Shown here piece by piece: positions 16,962 through 25,283 of a stretch of DNA of 37,218 bases. Under the pieces are notes generated by a model. It was not told the DNA's origin. It was given only the letters and a program-made list of their open reading frames with translations, and did no database searches. Position 1 is the first letter of the stretch. Each line of letters starts with the position of its first letter. A program made the translations under genes and the position numbers. The stretch comes from Hypericibacter sp963696655 (lineage in GTDB: Bacteria > Pseudomonadota > Alphaproteobacteria > Dongiales > Dongiaceae). The stretch is taken from NCBI GenBank assembly GCA_963696655.1, contig CAVOLB010000061.1, positions 1 through 37,218 on the forward strand. Reading direction: 5' to 3'.

Positions 16962-18062
16962 CTACTCGCTGCCGAACCAGGTTTCGTAGATCCGCTCATA
17001 GGTGCCGTCCTGACGCATGGCGATCAGCTCATGATTTACTTGCCGGCGCAGAGGGCTGTTCAGCTGAAACACGAAGCCGATGTCCTGTCGATTGACTTCC
17101 GGCCCGACCACGCTCGCCCGGCCCGCCCCGTCATGTGACGCGAAGTATCGAAGGGCAGGCGCGTTGGCGAACACGGCATCGACCTTCTGATCCATCAGAG
17201 CGGTCAGCAGGTCGTCGGCCGTCTCGAACTGCTGCACCTGCGCGCCCATGTCCTGCAGATAGCGCACGGCAGTGCTTCCCGTGACGGTGGCAACTCGCTT
17301 GCCCGGCAAATCGGAGGGCCCGTTGATGGCGCCTCGAAGCTGCTGGGTCGTCAATGTGGCCGTCAGCTGCGCGGTATAGAGCGCAATGAAAACGACGCCG
17401 GCGAACATCCAGAGAAGCCCGAGCAGGCGCGCCAGCCAGTATCCTGGCAGTTGCTGCACCTGGGAAACCAGCGCGGTGGCTGACCAAACCATCGCCTGAA
17501 GAATGCCCGGGAAGTAACTTCGGCTCGGACTGACGCCATCCTCGCCCCCGCGATCGAGCAGCCAGAGCAGATGAGCCGGGATCAGAATGATAATCACGCC
17601 TACGCCGAGCCAAATGAGGGCCGATCGGGAGAACAGCAGATTGAGCACATCCCTCAGCGGCGTCGGCCCGGCTTCCTCGCCGGCACCTCGCACGAGGACC
17701 TGCATCCCCGCCTCCAATATGGGATGGGAAAAATCATAAATCCGGTCGCGCTCGGTCGAGTAGAATACGGGCGCAACAAGAACGTCGGCGCCGTTTGCCT
17801 TCATCACGTCGAGTAGCGTGGAGACGTTGGGCGCTACCTGATAATTCGTCTTGAGGTTCAGCCGTGCCGCAACCTCGTTCCAAAGGTCGATGCAGAAGCC
17901 CGTCAGCTCGTCTCCCTGTTTCATGACGAATGGAGGCGCGGTTACGGTAAGGGCCCGGATTTCAGTCGCTTGATCCTGTGCCGAGGCGGGCATGGCCATC
18001 ATCATCGCGAGCGAGAGAACTGCGATGCACCGCCAACAGAAGGCCAACAAAGACGCTCCCAT
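16962..18062 (-). CDS. Prokaryotic ionotropic-glutamate-receptor-like ligand-gated channel
   Basis: A 366-residue protein: signal peptide (1-29), first half of an SBP_bac_3-type binding domain (about 33-125, with FCIDLWNEVAARL and FYSTERDRIYDFSHP), a membrane segment (147-168), a re-entrant pore stretch (183-206), a second membrane segment (208-238), then the second half of the binding domain (248-366). Splitting a periplasmic amino-acid-binding fold by a two-helix pore module is the architecture of GluR0-type receptors. The pore lacks the TVGYG filter of potassium channels. Instead WSATALVSQ and the following ALYTAQLTATLT resemble the pore and SYTANLAAFLT motif of animal glutamate receptors. 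The ATG at 18062 has GGGAG upstream. Ligand unknown; amino acid is likely. Confidence 0.82.
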   Translation of the reverse strand: MGASLLAFCWRCIAVLSLAMMMAMPASAQDQATEIRALTVTAPPFVMKQGDELTGFCIDLWNEVAARLNLKTNYQVAPNVSTLLDVMKANGADVLVAPVFYSTERDRIYDFSHPILEAGMQVLVRGAGEEAGPTPLRDVLNLLFSRSALIWLGVGVIIILIPAHLLWLLDRGGEDGVSPSRSYFPGILQAMVWSATALVSQVQQLPGYWLARLLGLLWMFAGVVFIALYTAQLTATLTTQQLRGAINGPSDLPGKRVATVTGSTAVRYLQDMGAQVQQFETADDLLTALMDQKVDAVFANAPALRYFASHDGAGRASVVGPEVNRQDIGFVFQLNSPLRRQVNHELIAMRQDGTYERIYETWFGSE

Positions 18063-18154
18063 TCCCGGACTCCCTTTCCGCAATAAGATCGACGAACAAT
18101 CCATCGGGACCCCCGGCAACATGCCAGGACGGCCCGGCGGGACCTTGCCGCCAG

Positions 18155-19255
18155 TTACTGGACCGGAATCGTCAGAAGCGGCCCCTCCGGCACGACGCCT
18201 GTCTCCGCCAGCGAGAAGAACAGCAGCAGGAAGGTCAAGGAGCGCTTCGACGTGAAGTCCTGGTCCGAAATCCAATACCAGGTGTCGCGATAGCGCACCG
18301 CGGTGAAGGCATCGCTTGGCGGGGTCGTCCCGGAGTGAATTCTCACCCGGGGCAAGTCGTAAGGAGAAGCGCTCGGACCCAGCTCGACGGTCGCGTAAGT
18401 GCGACCGCTGGAGACATCGCCGGCCGGCACCTCGATATCGGCGGACATCTCGTTCATGACTTCGATCATGGACCGAGACAGCACGGCAAGCTCGCTTGGG
18501 TCGCGTTGCGCAGCACCATATTCAAGCGCCGTCTCGCCATTTTCGCTGTGCAGGTTAAGCGTCTTCCTCACGAAGTCGACGTCCCGCTGAACCTCAGGGT
18601 CCAGCGGTCGGGATGCAAAGGTTCCGATCGCGACCTGGTCGTTGTCGCGCTTCTCGATGCGCATGCTGAAAGCGCGCGAGGCCTGGATCCGCCGCAGGGC
18701 CTCCACCAGGGGGTAGAAATCCGGGTCGCTTGGCCGCCGCGTGCCCCCCGTCGATGACCGATTGTAAATGCCGTTGAGTGCGCGCACCGTCGCGAGAAGC
18801 ACGACATCTGCTGGATAACCCGCCGAGATCAGCGAAAAGATCGCTTCTGGAGGAATCGGCTTCAGCAAACTCTTGGCAAACTTGGCGCCGGTAAGCGGGG
18901 TGTATGAGATGGTCGGGCGGTCGTTGTAGCCGCCGGCAACGCCCACGGACGCGGTGGCATTCGGCAGCGTTGTCGAATTGCTGGAGACGCCAATGTTCCC
19001 TGCCGCACCCGCGCTGCCCGCAATCTGGATCGTGTAGGCGGCGATGACCGAGGAGACATCCATGAAGGTGGGCGTGTCGGCATAGCGCAGCCGCACGATG
19101 TTGAGCAGCATCTGATCCTTCCAGGAATCCGACAGCGCATTGGCGTAGTCGACGCGGTCGCGCGGAACGGTGCCCGGCCCCATGCTGCTGCAGCCATAGA
19201 GCGTCAGCACGACGAGCATGCTGGAGACAGCCTTCCGACCGCGGCGGGAGATCAT
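18155..19255 (-). CDS. Lipoprotein of unknown function
   Basis: A 366-residue protein that starts at the ATG at 19255 behind GGAGG. A positively charged start (MISRRGRK), a hydrophobic stretch and the lipobox LYGC with Cys22 indicate a lipid-anchored exported protein. The rest has a small-residue-rich section (AGSAGAAGNIGVSSNSTT, about 75-105) and a mixed alpha/beta C-terminal half with DTWYWISDQDFTSKRSLTFLLLFFSLAE near the end. I do not recognise a named domain. Phrases such as DQMLLNIVRLRYADTPTFMDVSS recur, in my memory, in uncharacterised proteobacterial lipoproteins, but that is not tested. It lies between the MarC gene and the channel gene in one orientation with short gaps, so a shared envelope role is plausible. 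Confidence 0.75.
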   Translation of the reverse strand: MISRRGRKAVSSMLVVLTLYGCSSMGPGTVPRDRVDYANALSDSWKDQMLLNIVRLRYADTPTFMDVSSVIAAYTIQIAGSAGAAGNIGVSSNSTTLPNATASVGVAGGYNDRPTISYTPLTGAKFAKSLLKPIPPEAIFSLISAGYPADVVLLATVRALNGIYNRSSTGGTRRPSDPDFYPLVEALRRIQASRAFSMRIEKRDNDQVAIGTFASRPLDPEVQRDVDFVRKTLNLHSENGETALEYGAAQRDPSELAVLSRSMIEVMNEMSADIEVPAGDVSSGRTYATVELGPSASPYDLPRVRIHSGTTPPSDAFTAVRYRDTWYWISDQDFTSKRSLTFLLLFFSLAETGVVPEGPLLTIPVQ

Positions 19256-19308
19256 CCCAGCCTCCGTGAAACGGGATTGGCGATGGAAAGCGCGTTCATG
19301 GATTCCGC

Positions 19309-20064
19309 TCAGTTCGCGCGCTCGACGAAGACACCGATCATGGCGAGGCTGCGCATGATCACTTGCAGCCCGAGCGCGATCTGGGTGACACCGAGCACCA
19401 CGGCGAAGACCTGCAAAGCAGGCCCCGCCCATTTCAGGACGGCTTCGGCGAACAGCATGGCAAGCCAGTCCAAGACGAGGATCAGCAGGACGGCGCCCAC
19501 AAGCATCAGTTTCGCGCTGTCGTTGTCCTGCGCCAGTGCCGCAAACACGATGACCGCGGCGATGCCGTAAGGCGTGACGATGGTGGGGAATGCCAAGGGG
19601 GTGAATGCGAGATGCAAACCCTGCTGCGGCTCGCCTTGGGGCGGATTGGGCGAGCCCGAGGACTGCTTCAGCACGGTCTGCAGCGCGACCAGGAAGAGAA
19701 TGATGCCGCCGGTCAAGGTCAGTACAGGCAGGGATATGTTGAAGTTCTCGATGAAGCTGCGTCCCATCGATCCGGCCACCGCCAACGCCGCTGCCGACAG
19801 GACGATGGCGCGGGTCGCGAGCCGGCGCCGGAAAGAGCCATCGGCGCCCTTCGTCATGTTGACAAAGGGCACCAGGATCTTGAGGGGACCCAGCATCAGA
19901 AACAGCATCAGGAATATTTTGCGCGTGCTGATCGCCGGTTGATCGGCGGCGGCGTCCGCCGCGGCCTGCGCGATCATGGGTGCCATCATGGCAAACGCGA
20001 AGACCGACGCTGTCACAACAGCCGAACCCGCGTTGCCCGCGCCACGACGGCCGCTCGGCTTCAT
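19309..20064 (-). CDS. MarC-family integral membrane protein
   Basis: A 251-residue protein of the MarC/UPF0056 family: about six membrane segments including IFLMLFLMLGPLKILVPFVNMT, LTLTGGIILFLVALQTVL and LAFPTIVTPYGIAAVIVFAAL, the last holding the family Pro-Thr-Ile-Val-x-Pro-x-G pattern. The family's transport activity is not established; an amino acid or other exporter has been proposed. Unusual here is an N-terminal extension of about 40 residues that looks like a cleavable signal peptide (ending AQAAAD) before the first MarC helix. The gene starts 23 bases after the DUF2252 stop, in the same operon. Confidence 0.83.
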   Translation of the reverse strand: MKPSGRRGAGNAGSAVVTASVFAFAMMAPMIAQAAADAAADQPAISTRKIFLMLFLMLGPLKILVPFVNMTKGADGSFRRRLATRAIVLSAAALAVAGSMGRSFIENFNISLPVLTLTGGIILFLVALQTVLKQSSGSPNPPQGEPQQGLHLAFTPLAFPTIVTPYGIAAVIVFAALAQDNDSAKLMLVGAVLLILVLDWLAMLFAEAVLKWAGPALQVFAVVLGVTQIALGLQVIMRSLAMIGVFVERAN

Positions 20065-20087
20065 GAATCCCCCCGACGCATCGACAA

Positions 20088-21679
20088 CTATGACTCCAGG
20101 TGAACGTCGATCTTGCCCGCCCGGACGGCGGCCTTCAGGACCGCATGGTCGCGTTCGGTCTGGTTGGCGTAGGCCACGGCAAAATTGCCCATCGCGTCGT
20201 CGAAATTCCCGGTCGTGCCCAGATAGCCGGTAATCGTCAGCTCCGAATTGCCCGCCTTGGCATGGGCCCGCGCCAGGGCCCATCCGCATGCCGCGGCATA
20301 GAGGGTCAAGAGCGCGGCATCCATGGCCTCCACCACCGGCTTGATCTTTATGTCGCGCAGTTGCCGCACATAGCCTTGAATGCCGATATTGCTGGTGGCC
20401 CAACCCAGGAATATGTCCGAGGCCGATTGCATCAGCTTCTGCCCCATCACGACCCGCTGGCCAGGGTGAGAATAGGCGCTCTCGCCCACATAGGGCTCGA
20501 GCACCGATTGCCTGGCTTGCTTCCATTGCAGGAAAAGGGGGCGTTGTTGGCCGACATCATGAGGATCACGGCGCAGAAAGTCCCTACGCTGCCGATGCCC
20601 ACCACCTTGAAGGCCCCGTCCACCAACCGGTATTGGTCGAGCAGCTCGCGTCGATCATCGGTCAGCGTCTCCCGATAGCACTTCAGTCCATCCTCAATTC
20701 GTGCCTGGTACTCTTCCGTGCTGACATCGGAGGGATGGAAGATCAGCGGCGGGACGTCGTGAATCCGGATATGACCGCTGACCAACCCAGCGAGCTGCGG
20801 GTACTGCATGTCCGATCCGCGTGTCTCCGTCTCCTTGGCCACCCGCCCCTGCAAGCGCTTCTCGATGTCCTTGGCGAGCCCGCCGGTCGCCAGAGTGCTG
20901 AGGTCAACCAGGTCAATTCTGGCGTACCAGACCTCGAGCGGACTCATCTCCGAGTATTCGCGCAGGTGCTCGCGATAGCTCCGGGCGCACGCAACCGCCG
21001 CGTCTCGGCCGACGGATTCCTTCATGCCTTGACTTCGGGCAGCGAGGACGAAGGAGGCGACCAACCGCTTGACGTCCCATTCCCACGGCCCCGGCAGCGT
21101 CTCGTCGAAATCGTTGATGTCGAACGCAACGTTGCGCTCAGGCGTCGCGAAGCCGCCGAAGTTCAACAGATGGCAATCGCCGCAGGCCTGCACCCGAAGT
21201 CCGGTCGTCGGCGATTTGGCCAGGTCGGCCGCCATCACTGCCGCGGCACCGCGATAGAAGGTGAAGGGCGACTGCAACATCCGACCGTATCGAATCGGGA
21301 TCAGCTGCTGCATGCGGCCCTTGTCCTGGGCGCGCAGGATCGCGAGCGGATCGACCTTATCCTTGTCGCGCTTGAAAGCGGCGAGAGCCTTGCGGGGAAG
21401 TTTCTCGCGTATGGCCTTGCCGGCCGCCAGCAGTTGGGCCGAGGGAAGTTCGCGACTGGCGAGTTTTTTTTCGGCGGCGTTCGCCTCGTGTGCAGGCACC
21501 CCGGCGGCATCCCCGTGTGAACCGATGGGCGCGGACCTGCTGCTCTCGGCACCCAACTTCTTCAACGCGAGAAAGGCGGATTGAGCCTTCTGCTTCTTCT
21601 CCTTCGATATGGAAGCGACCGGCCTTCTCCGGCCCGTTGCGGACCGCAATCCACGGTTGGACTTTGCCTTTGCGCTCAC
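20088..21679 (-). pseudogene. DUF2252 protein gene, broken by one frameshift
   Basis: Two overlapping minus-strand frames together make a full DUF2252 protein. The upstream frame (21679 to about 20537) has YGRMLQSPFTFYRGAA, the phosphotransferase-like GDCHLLNFGGFATPERNVAFDINDFDE, and ends at VVGIGSVGTFCAVILMMSANNAP. The downstream frame continues with FLQWKQARQSVLEPYVGESAYSHPGQRVVMGQKLMQSASDIFLGW to the stop at 20088. The shift needs one extra base at the CCCCCTTTT run (plus 20533-20541). The GDxHxxNxG and DxND motifs suggest a kinase-like fold, though the family has no proven role. GTG at 21679 is the assumed start. A frameshift in a homopolymer may be real decay or a sequencing error. Confidence 0.82.
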
Positions 21680-21762
21680 CCTACTTGCCCCTTCAGTGAT
21701 ACCCGAGAATCTCGCTCCCGCCTCCGCAGCCGAAAGCAGACATATGCGAAAATATTCTCATC

Positions 21763-21776
21763 GCGAACCGGTTCGC
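21763..21776. promoter_or_regulatory. 14-bp perfect palindrome next to the FNR-type site
   Basis: GCGAACCGGTTCGC is a perfect palindrome located four bases from the FNR-type box, upstream of the DUF2252 gene. It could be a second regulator's operator; no match to a named consensus is claimed. Confidence 0.4.
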
Positions 21777-21779
21777 ACA

Positions 21780-21793
21780 TTGACGTATGTCAA
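21780..21793 (-). promoter_or_regulatory. FNR/FixK-type operator upstream of the DUF2252-marC run
   Basis: TTGACGTATGTCAA matches TTGA-N6-TCAA perfectly and has symmetric TTGAC/GTCAA arms. It lies about 100 bases upstream of the DUF2252 start; the gene on its other side ends at 21955 and points toward it, so the site can only serve the DUF2252 run. Confidence 0.65.
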
Positions 21794-21954
21794 GAATGCC
21801 GTTGGGAGCTCGGCGATGTCCTATCCGGCCAGGGTCTCCGGCACCCCGCACCTGGAGGGGCAACGATCGGGCACCAACGCCCTTCAGCATTGCATCTCAA
21901 TAGGTTGTGCGAGGACCTGCCACCCGGGCCCTCGAGAAGAACTCCGGCCGGCGG

Positions 21955-23277
21955 TCAGTCGACCAGCGCGACTGGCTTGGCTTTGTTGCCGCGTTCCGTG
22001 AAGGCGAGAAAGACACGGAACAACGGCGCCGTCGCCAGGCCCAACGCCATGCTGACCGCCACAGCGGTGCCCGCGGACACGACGATGACGCCCAGGCAAT
22101 AGGCGATGGTGATCAGCGCCACCCAGACCAGCTGGCGCGTCACGATCTTCTGCTGCACATAATGCGCCACCGAGACGGCTGCGAAGATATAGGGCGTCAG
22201 GACCAGCAGCACGGCGATATCGGCCAGCACCATGAAGGTCTCCCCGATCGTGGGCGACACCGTCAGGAATATGATCACGCTCATGATGGTAGAGACGATC
22301 GCCAGACCCCGGATCGGCACGCCGCGCGAATCGGTCTTGGCGAACATCACCGGGAACAACCCGTCGCGCGCCGTCGCCAGCGCCGTCTCGGCGTTGATCA
22401 GCGTCCAGCCGCCGAGGCAGCCCGAACCCTTGACGATCGCGCAGATCGTGATGATCACTGCGCCGACGGGCCCCAGCGCCCGCATCGCCGCGTCGGCGAA
22501 GGGAGCGGTGGAATGGCGCAGCTCGTCGTTCGGAATCATGCCCATGATCGCGGTGGTGCTGAGGACATAGACGACCGCGGCGATGGCGACGCCGAGGAGG
22601 GTCGCCCGCCCCACATTCTTCTCGGGGTTCTTCACCACGGCGGCGGCGACCGACGCGCTTTCGACACCCATGAACGACCAGAACATGATCGAGACGGCCG
22701 CCGAGATCGCATGGCCCGCGCTGAGTCCGGTCGGATTCCAGCCCGCCCGGAACAACTCGGGATCGAAGACGAACCATCCGCCGAACCCGACCAACGCGAT
22801 GGGGCCGATCCCGAGCAGGGTGGTGACGATCTCGAACCGCGTCACCAGCCGCGGCCCGATCATGTTCAGAATCGCCGAGAGCCAGACCATCAGCACGGTC
22901 CAGCAGGCGCCAAGCAGGGGCTCGCGCAGCACCGGCAGGAAGACGGCCATATAGCCGGTGATCGAGGTGGCGATCGCGATGTTCGCGATGACGTTCGAGA
23001 ACCAGTAGAGAAGATTGCACTGGAAGCCGGCGAAGTCGCCCAACCCCTCTCGGGCATAGGCGTAGGGCCCGCCCGCCTTGGGCCGCACCTGCCCCAGCCG
23101 CGCGAACATGTAGCCCATGATGAAGGCGCCGGGTGCCGTCACCAGCCAACCCAATGTCGCGATACCGCCGATGCTCGCCATCACCGTCGGCATCATGAAG
23201 ATGCCGGCGCCGATCATGTTGCCGGCGACCAGCATGGTCGCGGGGAACAGCCCGATCTGCCTTGCTTTCGACGACAT
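21955..23277 (-). CDS. APC-family amino acid/polyamine antiporter
   Basis: A 440-residue inner-membrane carrier with about twelve membrane segments. The first carries GNMIGAGIFMMP (APC substrate turn); RPKAGGPYAYAREGLGDFAGF, FWSFMGVESASVAAAVVKNPEKNVGRAT and LGGWTLINAETALATARDGLFP place it near AdiC/PotE-type exchangers (arginine/agmatine, putrescine/ornithine, cadaverine/lysine). It is distinct from the arcD copy. Gene order puts it just 16 bases after the binding-protein gene at 23294, so one transcript is likely. The substrate is not decidable; a basic amino acid or polyamine is the family norm. Confidence 0.88.
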   Translation of the reverse strand: MSSKARQIGLFPATMLVAGNMIGAGIFMMPTVMASIGGIATLGWLVTAPGAFIMGYMFARLGQVRPKAGGPYAYAREGLGDFAGFQCNLLYWFSNVIANIAIATSITGYMAVFLPVLREPLLGACWTVLMVWLSAILNMIGPRLVTRFEIVTTLLGIGPIALVGFGGWFVFDPELFRAGWNPTGLSAGHAISAAVSIMFWSFMGVESASVAAAVVKNPEKNVGRATLLGVAIAAVVYVLSTTAIMGMIPNDELRHSTAPFADAAMRALGPVGAVIITICAIVKGSGCLGGWTLINAETALATARDGLFPVMFAKTDSRGVPIRGLAIVSTIMSVIIFLTVSPTIGETFMVLADIAVLLVLTPYIFAAVSVAHYVQQKIVTRQLVWVALITIAYCLGVIVVSAGTAVAVSMALGLATAPLFRVFLAFTERGNKAKPVALVD

Positions 23278-23293
23278 ATCGCCCCCTGCCCCC

Positions 23294-24193
23294 TCACTCC
23301 GGCATCGATGAAGCTTTGATCTGCGATTGAAGTTCTGCCGCCTGCGGACCGAAATAGGTCCCCAAGAGCAGGGAGAACTCGGGCGTCGCGTAGAACGCGC
23401 TCAGAACGCGATCCACCAGAAGCCTGAGATCGGCGTCCCCCCGCGCCATGGCGATGCCATACTCCTCATGCGTGAGAAGGCGGGTGCCGAGGATCAGGCG
23501 CGACGGGCGCTGCGCCCGCGCCAGCAACCCGACCAACAGGGCGCGGTCGGCAAAATAGGCATCGATCTCCCGAGCCTCGAGCGCCGACAAGCCGGCCTCA
23601 TGCGTCGGATAGCCGACGATCGTCGTGGCATAGCCACCCTCGCTGACCGCGCGGCGCAGCACGGCTTCGGTCGTCGTCCCCGCCCGGACGCCGACATGGC
23701 TGGTGGCGAAGGGTTGCATCTCCAACGACCGCGGCGGGCTGATGCTGCGCTCTCCCAGAAACAATTCGCGAAGATCGCGCGGCGAATCGGTACGCAGGAG
23801 GGCGCTCGCCCCCGTCACGAAAATCGGTTCGGAGAAGTCCACGGTTTCGCGCCGACCCAGCGTCGCGGTGATCGCGCCGCAAAGGAGATCGATCCGGCCC
23901 GCAGCGACAGCGTCGAAGGCGTCGGCCAGGCTGGTCTCGACATAGCTGACGGAGATCCCGGGAACGGTCCCTCGAATCTTGGTCGCGACGCGATTGCAGA
24001 GATCGATCGCATAGCCGGTGGGCGGTCCGTCCGCGTTCGGGATCGCGAATGGCGCCTGGTCGGGAATGAAGCCGATATGGATGGTCTGGGTCGCCGCGAT
24101 ACGATCCATCGTCTGCGCCGACGCCGCGCCGGGCAGGATGCAAAGGCAAAGCGCTCCCGCCAAGGCAAGCGTCACGACAATGCGAGGCGTCAT
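23294..24193 (-). CDS. Orphan amino-acid-type periplasmic binding protein (SBP_bac_3)
   Basis: A 299-residue exported protein (ATG at 24193, signal peptide MTPRIVVTLALAGALCLCILPGAASA). Fold markers of the glutamine/histidine-binding family are IHIGFIPDQAPFAIPN, GYAIDLCNRVATKI, AAGRIDLLCGAITATLGRRETVDFSEPIF and GVRAGTTTEAVLRRAV. No ABC permease or ATPase gene is nearby, so it may serve an importer elsewhere or act as a soluble ligand sensor. It is clearly related to the protein encoded at 25284-26141. A TTG at 24208 is a less likely start. Confidence 0.85.
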   Translation of the reverse strand: MTPRIVVTLALAGALCLCILPGAASAQTMDRIAATQTIHIGFIPDQAPFAIPNADGPPTGYAIDLCNRVATKIRGTVPGISVSYVETSLADAFDAVAAGRIDLLCGAITATLGRRETVDFSEPIFVTGASALLRTDSPRDLRELFLGERSISPPRSLEMQPFATSHVGVRAGTTTEAVLRRAVSEGGYATTIVGYPTHEAGLSALEAREIDAYFADRALLVGLLARAQRPSRLILGTRLLTHEEYGIAMARGDADLRLLVDRVLSAFYATPEFSLLLGTYFGPQAAELQSQIKASSMPE

Positions 24194-24373
24194 CGATGCC
24201 ACCGCCAAAGACCAATGTCTCGCCCGACTGCTGCCAGAGTAACCGGCGGCCAGTATTTGCGATAGCCGCTAACGGCGCGAAGTCGTCGGGGGCAGCCCAA
24301 AGGCCGTCGGCGATCCCATAGATGTCGGAGAGCGAAGCCCAAACTTGGGACCCTTGTGCGCCCGAGGCGGGTG

Positions 24374-24650
24374 TCAGGAGGCTTCGAGGACGGTCCGCGC
24401 CAGCCCGAGTTCCTTGCGCGTGTCGGCGTCCACCTCGGGATAGGCCGGGCCCGGCGAATCCAGCGCGTCGGCGATCGCGGCCGCGACGATGATCTGTGTG
24501 TGCCGTTTGTTGTCCTCGGGCACGACTTACCTGGGCGCGTCGTCGGTCGCCGTCTCCCGGATCATCTCCTGGTAGGCGGCCATGTCATCATCCCAATGCT
24601 CGCGCTCGGTCGCGCCGGCGCTGGAAAATTTTCAATTCTTCGACGGCTCG
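24374..24650 (-). pseudogene. Remnant of a polyphosphate kinase 2 gene (C-terminal part)
   Basis: Reading the minus strand through two stop codons gives SKN-stop-KFSSAGATEREHWDDD, then MAAYQEMIRETATDDAPR-stop, then VVPEDNKRHTQIIVAAAIADAL and AYPEVDADTRKELGLARTVLEAS. This matches the C-terminal part of PPK2 enzymes (typical phrases: NWKFS, ERxHWDDYMAAYE, APWYVVPADNKW, VAAAIVDAL). TGG has become TGA and TGG-TAC has become AGG-TAA. The remnant begins right behind the SYLF gene, and the N-terminal kinase part is absent. A GTG at 24523 could still start a 50-residue piece, but without the kinase core it would be inactive. Confidence 0.78.
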
Positions 24651-24656
24651 CCGGGT

Positions 24657-25244
24657 TCAGCGGTTTATGCGCGTGACCTTCGTCCCTTCGATCCCGAGAC
24701 CGGCCATGAGACCCTGCTGGCCGAAGATGAAGGCGTAGATCTCGGCCTTCAGGGTCGTGGTGGTCGCCTTTGTGGCGAATCCTTCATCGGCGACGACGAT
24801 CGACGGACCGACGCCGATTTCCCAGCCATCGGATTTGTTGAGGTACTGCATCGCGTTGTCGGTCATCAGGAACAGCGCATAGCTGAACCGCTGAATGCCG
24901 ATCTGGAGGCCATAGGAAGCGGCGGCCGAACTGTAATAGCCGGCGGTCCTGCCGTTGACCAGCAAGGTGCCTTCGCCATAGGCGGCGCCGATCATGAAGC
25001 CCCCCTTCGCGATCGTCGGGAAGACGAGGATGCCCTTGGCTTTCTCGCCCAGCACGCGGGCGCCTTCGTTCGAGGCATACAGCTTCTTGAGGGTCGTCAT
25101 CGCGTCCGCATCCATCTGCGCATCGGCCGCGGCAAGGCGGGGGCCGATGGCCACCGCTCCTGCCGCTGCCATCGAGCCCAGCAACAGACGACGGGAAAGG
25201 GTTCGCGAGAGGCCAGGCCTTTCCGCGTTCGCAACCTTCGTCAT
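24657..25244 (-). CDS. SYLF-domain lipid-binding protein
   Basis: A 195-residue protein with an N-terminal export signal that has a twin-arginine look (LSRRLLLGSMAAAG) and a cleavage site near RLAAADA. The mature part is a SYLF (DUF500/Ysc84) domain: LYASNEGARVLGEKAKGILVFPTIAKGGFMIGAAYGEGTLLVNG, YYSSAAASYGLQIGIQRFSYALFLM, and a final AEIYAFIFGQQGLMAGLGIEGTKV. SYLF domains bind phosphoinositides in eukaryotes; bacterial versions are periplasmic with no settled role. It lies between two related binding-protein genes in the same orientation. Confidence 0.87.
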   Translation of the reverse strand: MTKVANAERPGLSRTLSRRLLLGSMAAAGAVAIGPRLAAADAQMDADAMTTLKKLYASNEGARVLGEKAKGILVFPTIAKGGFMIGAAYGEGTLLVNGRTAGYYSSAAASYGLQIGIQRFSYALFLMTDNAMQYLNKSDGWEIGVGPSIVVADEGFATKATTTTLKAEIYAFIFGQQGLMAGLGIEGTKVTRINR

Positions 25245-25283
25245 CAGAACCCCATGCTATCGTGATGTGAAACCGGCCGACCC

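Noticed and set aside
20520..20560. Programmed -1 frameshift in the DUF2252 gene
   Set aside because: The run CCCCCTTTT does not give a standard X XXY YYZ heptamer in the zero frame, no downstream pseudoknot was seen, and the family is not known for recoding.
24374..24523. A separate 50-residue gene starting at the GTG at 24523
   Set aside because: The sequence is the C-terminus of PPK2 and continues in frame through a nonsense codon into more PPK2-like sequence; no ribosome site is present.
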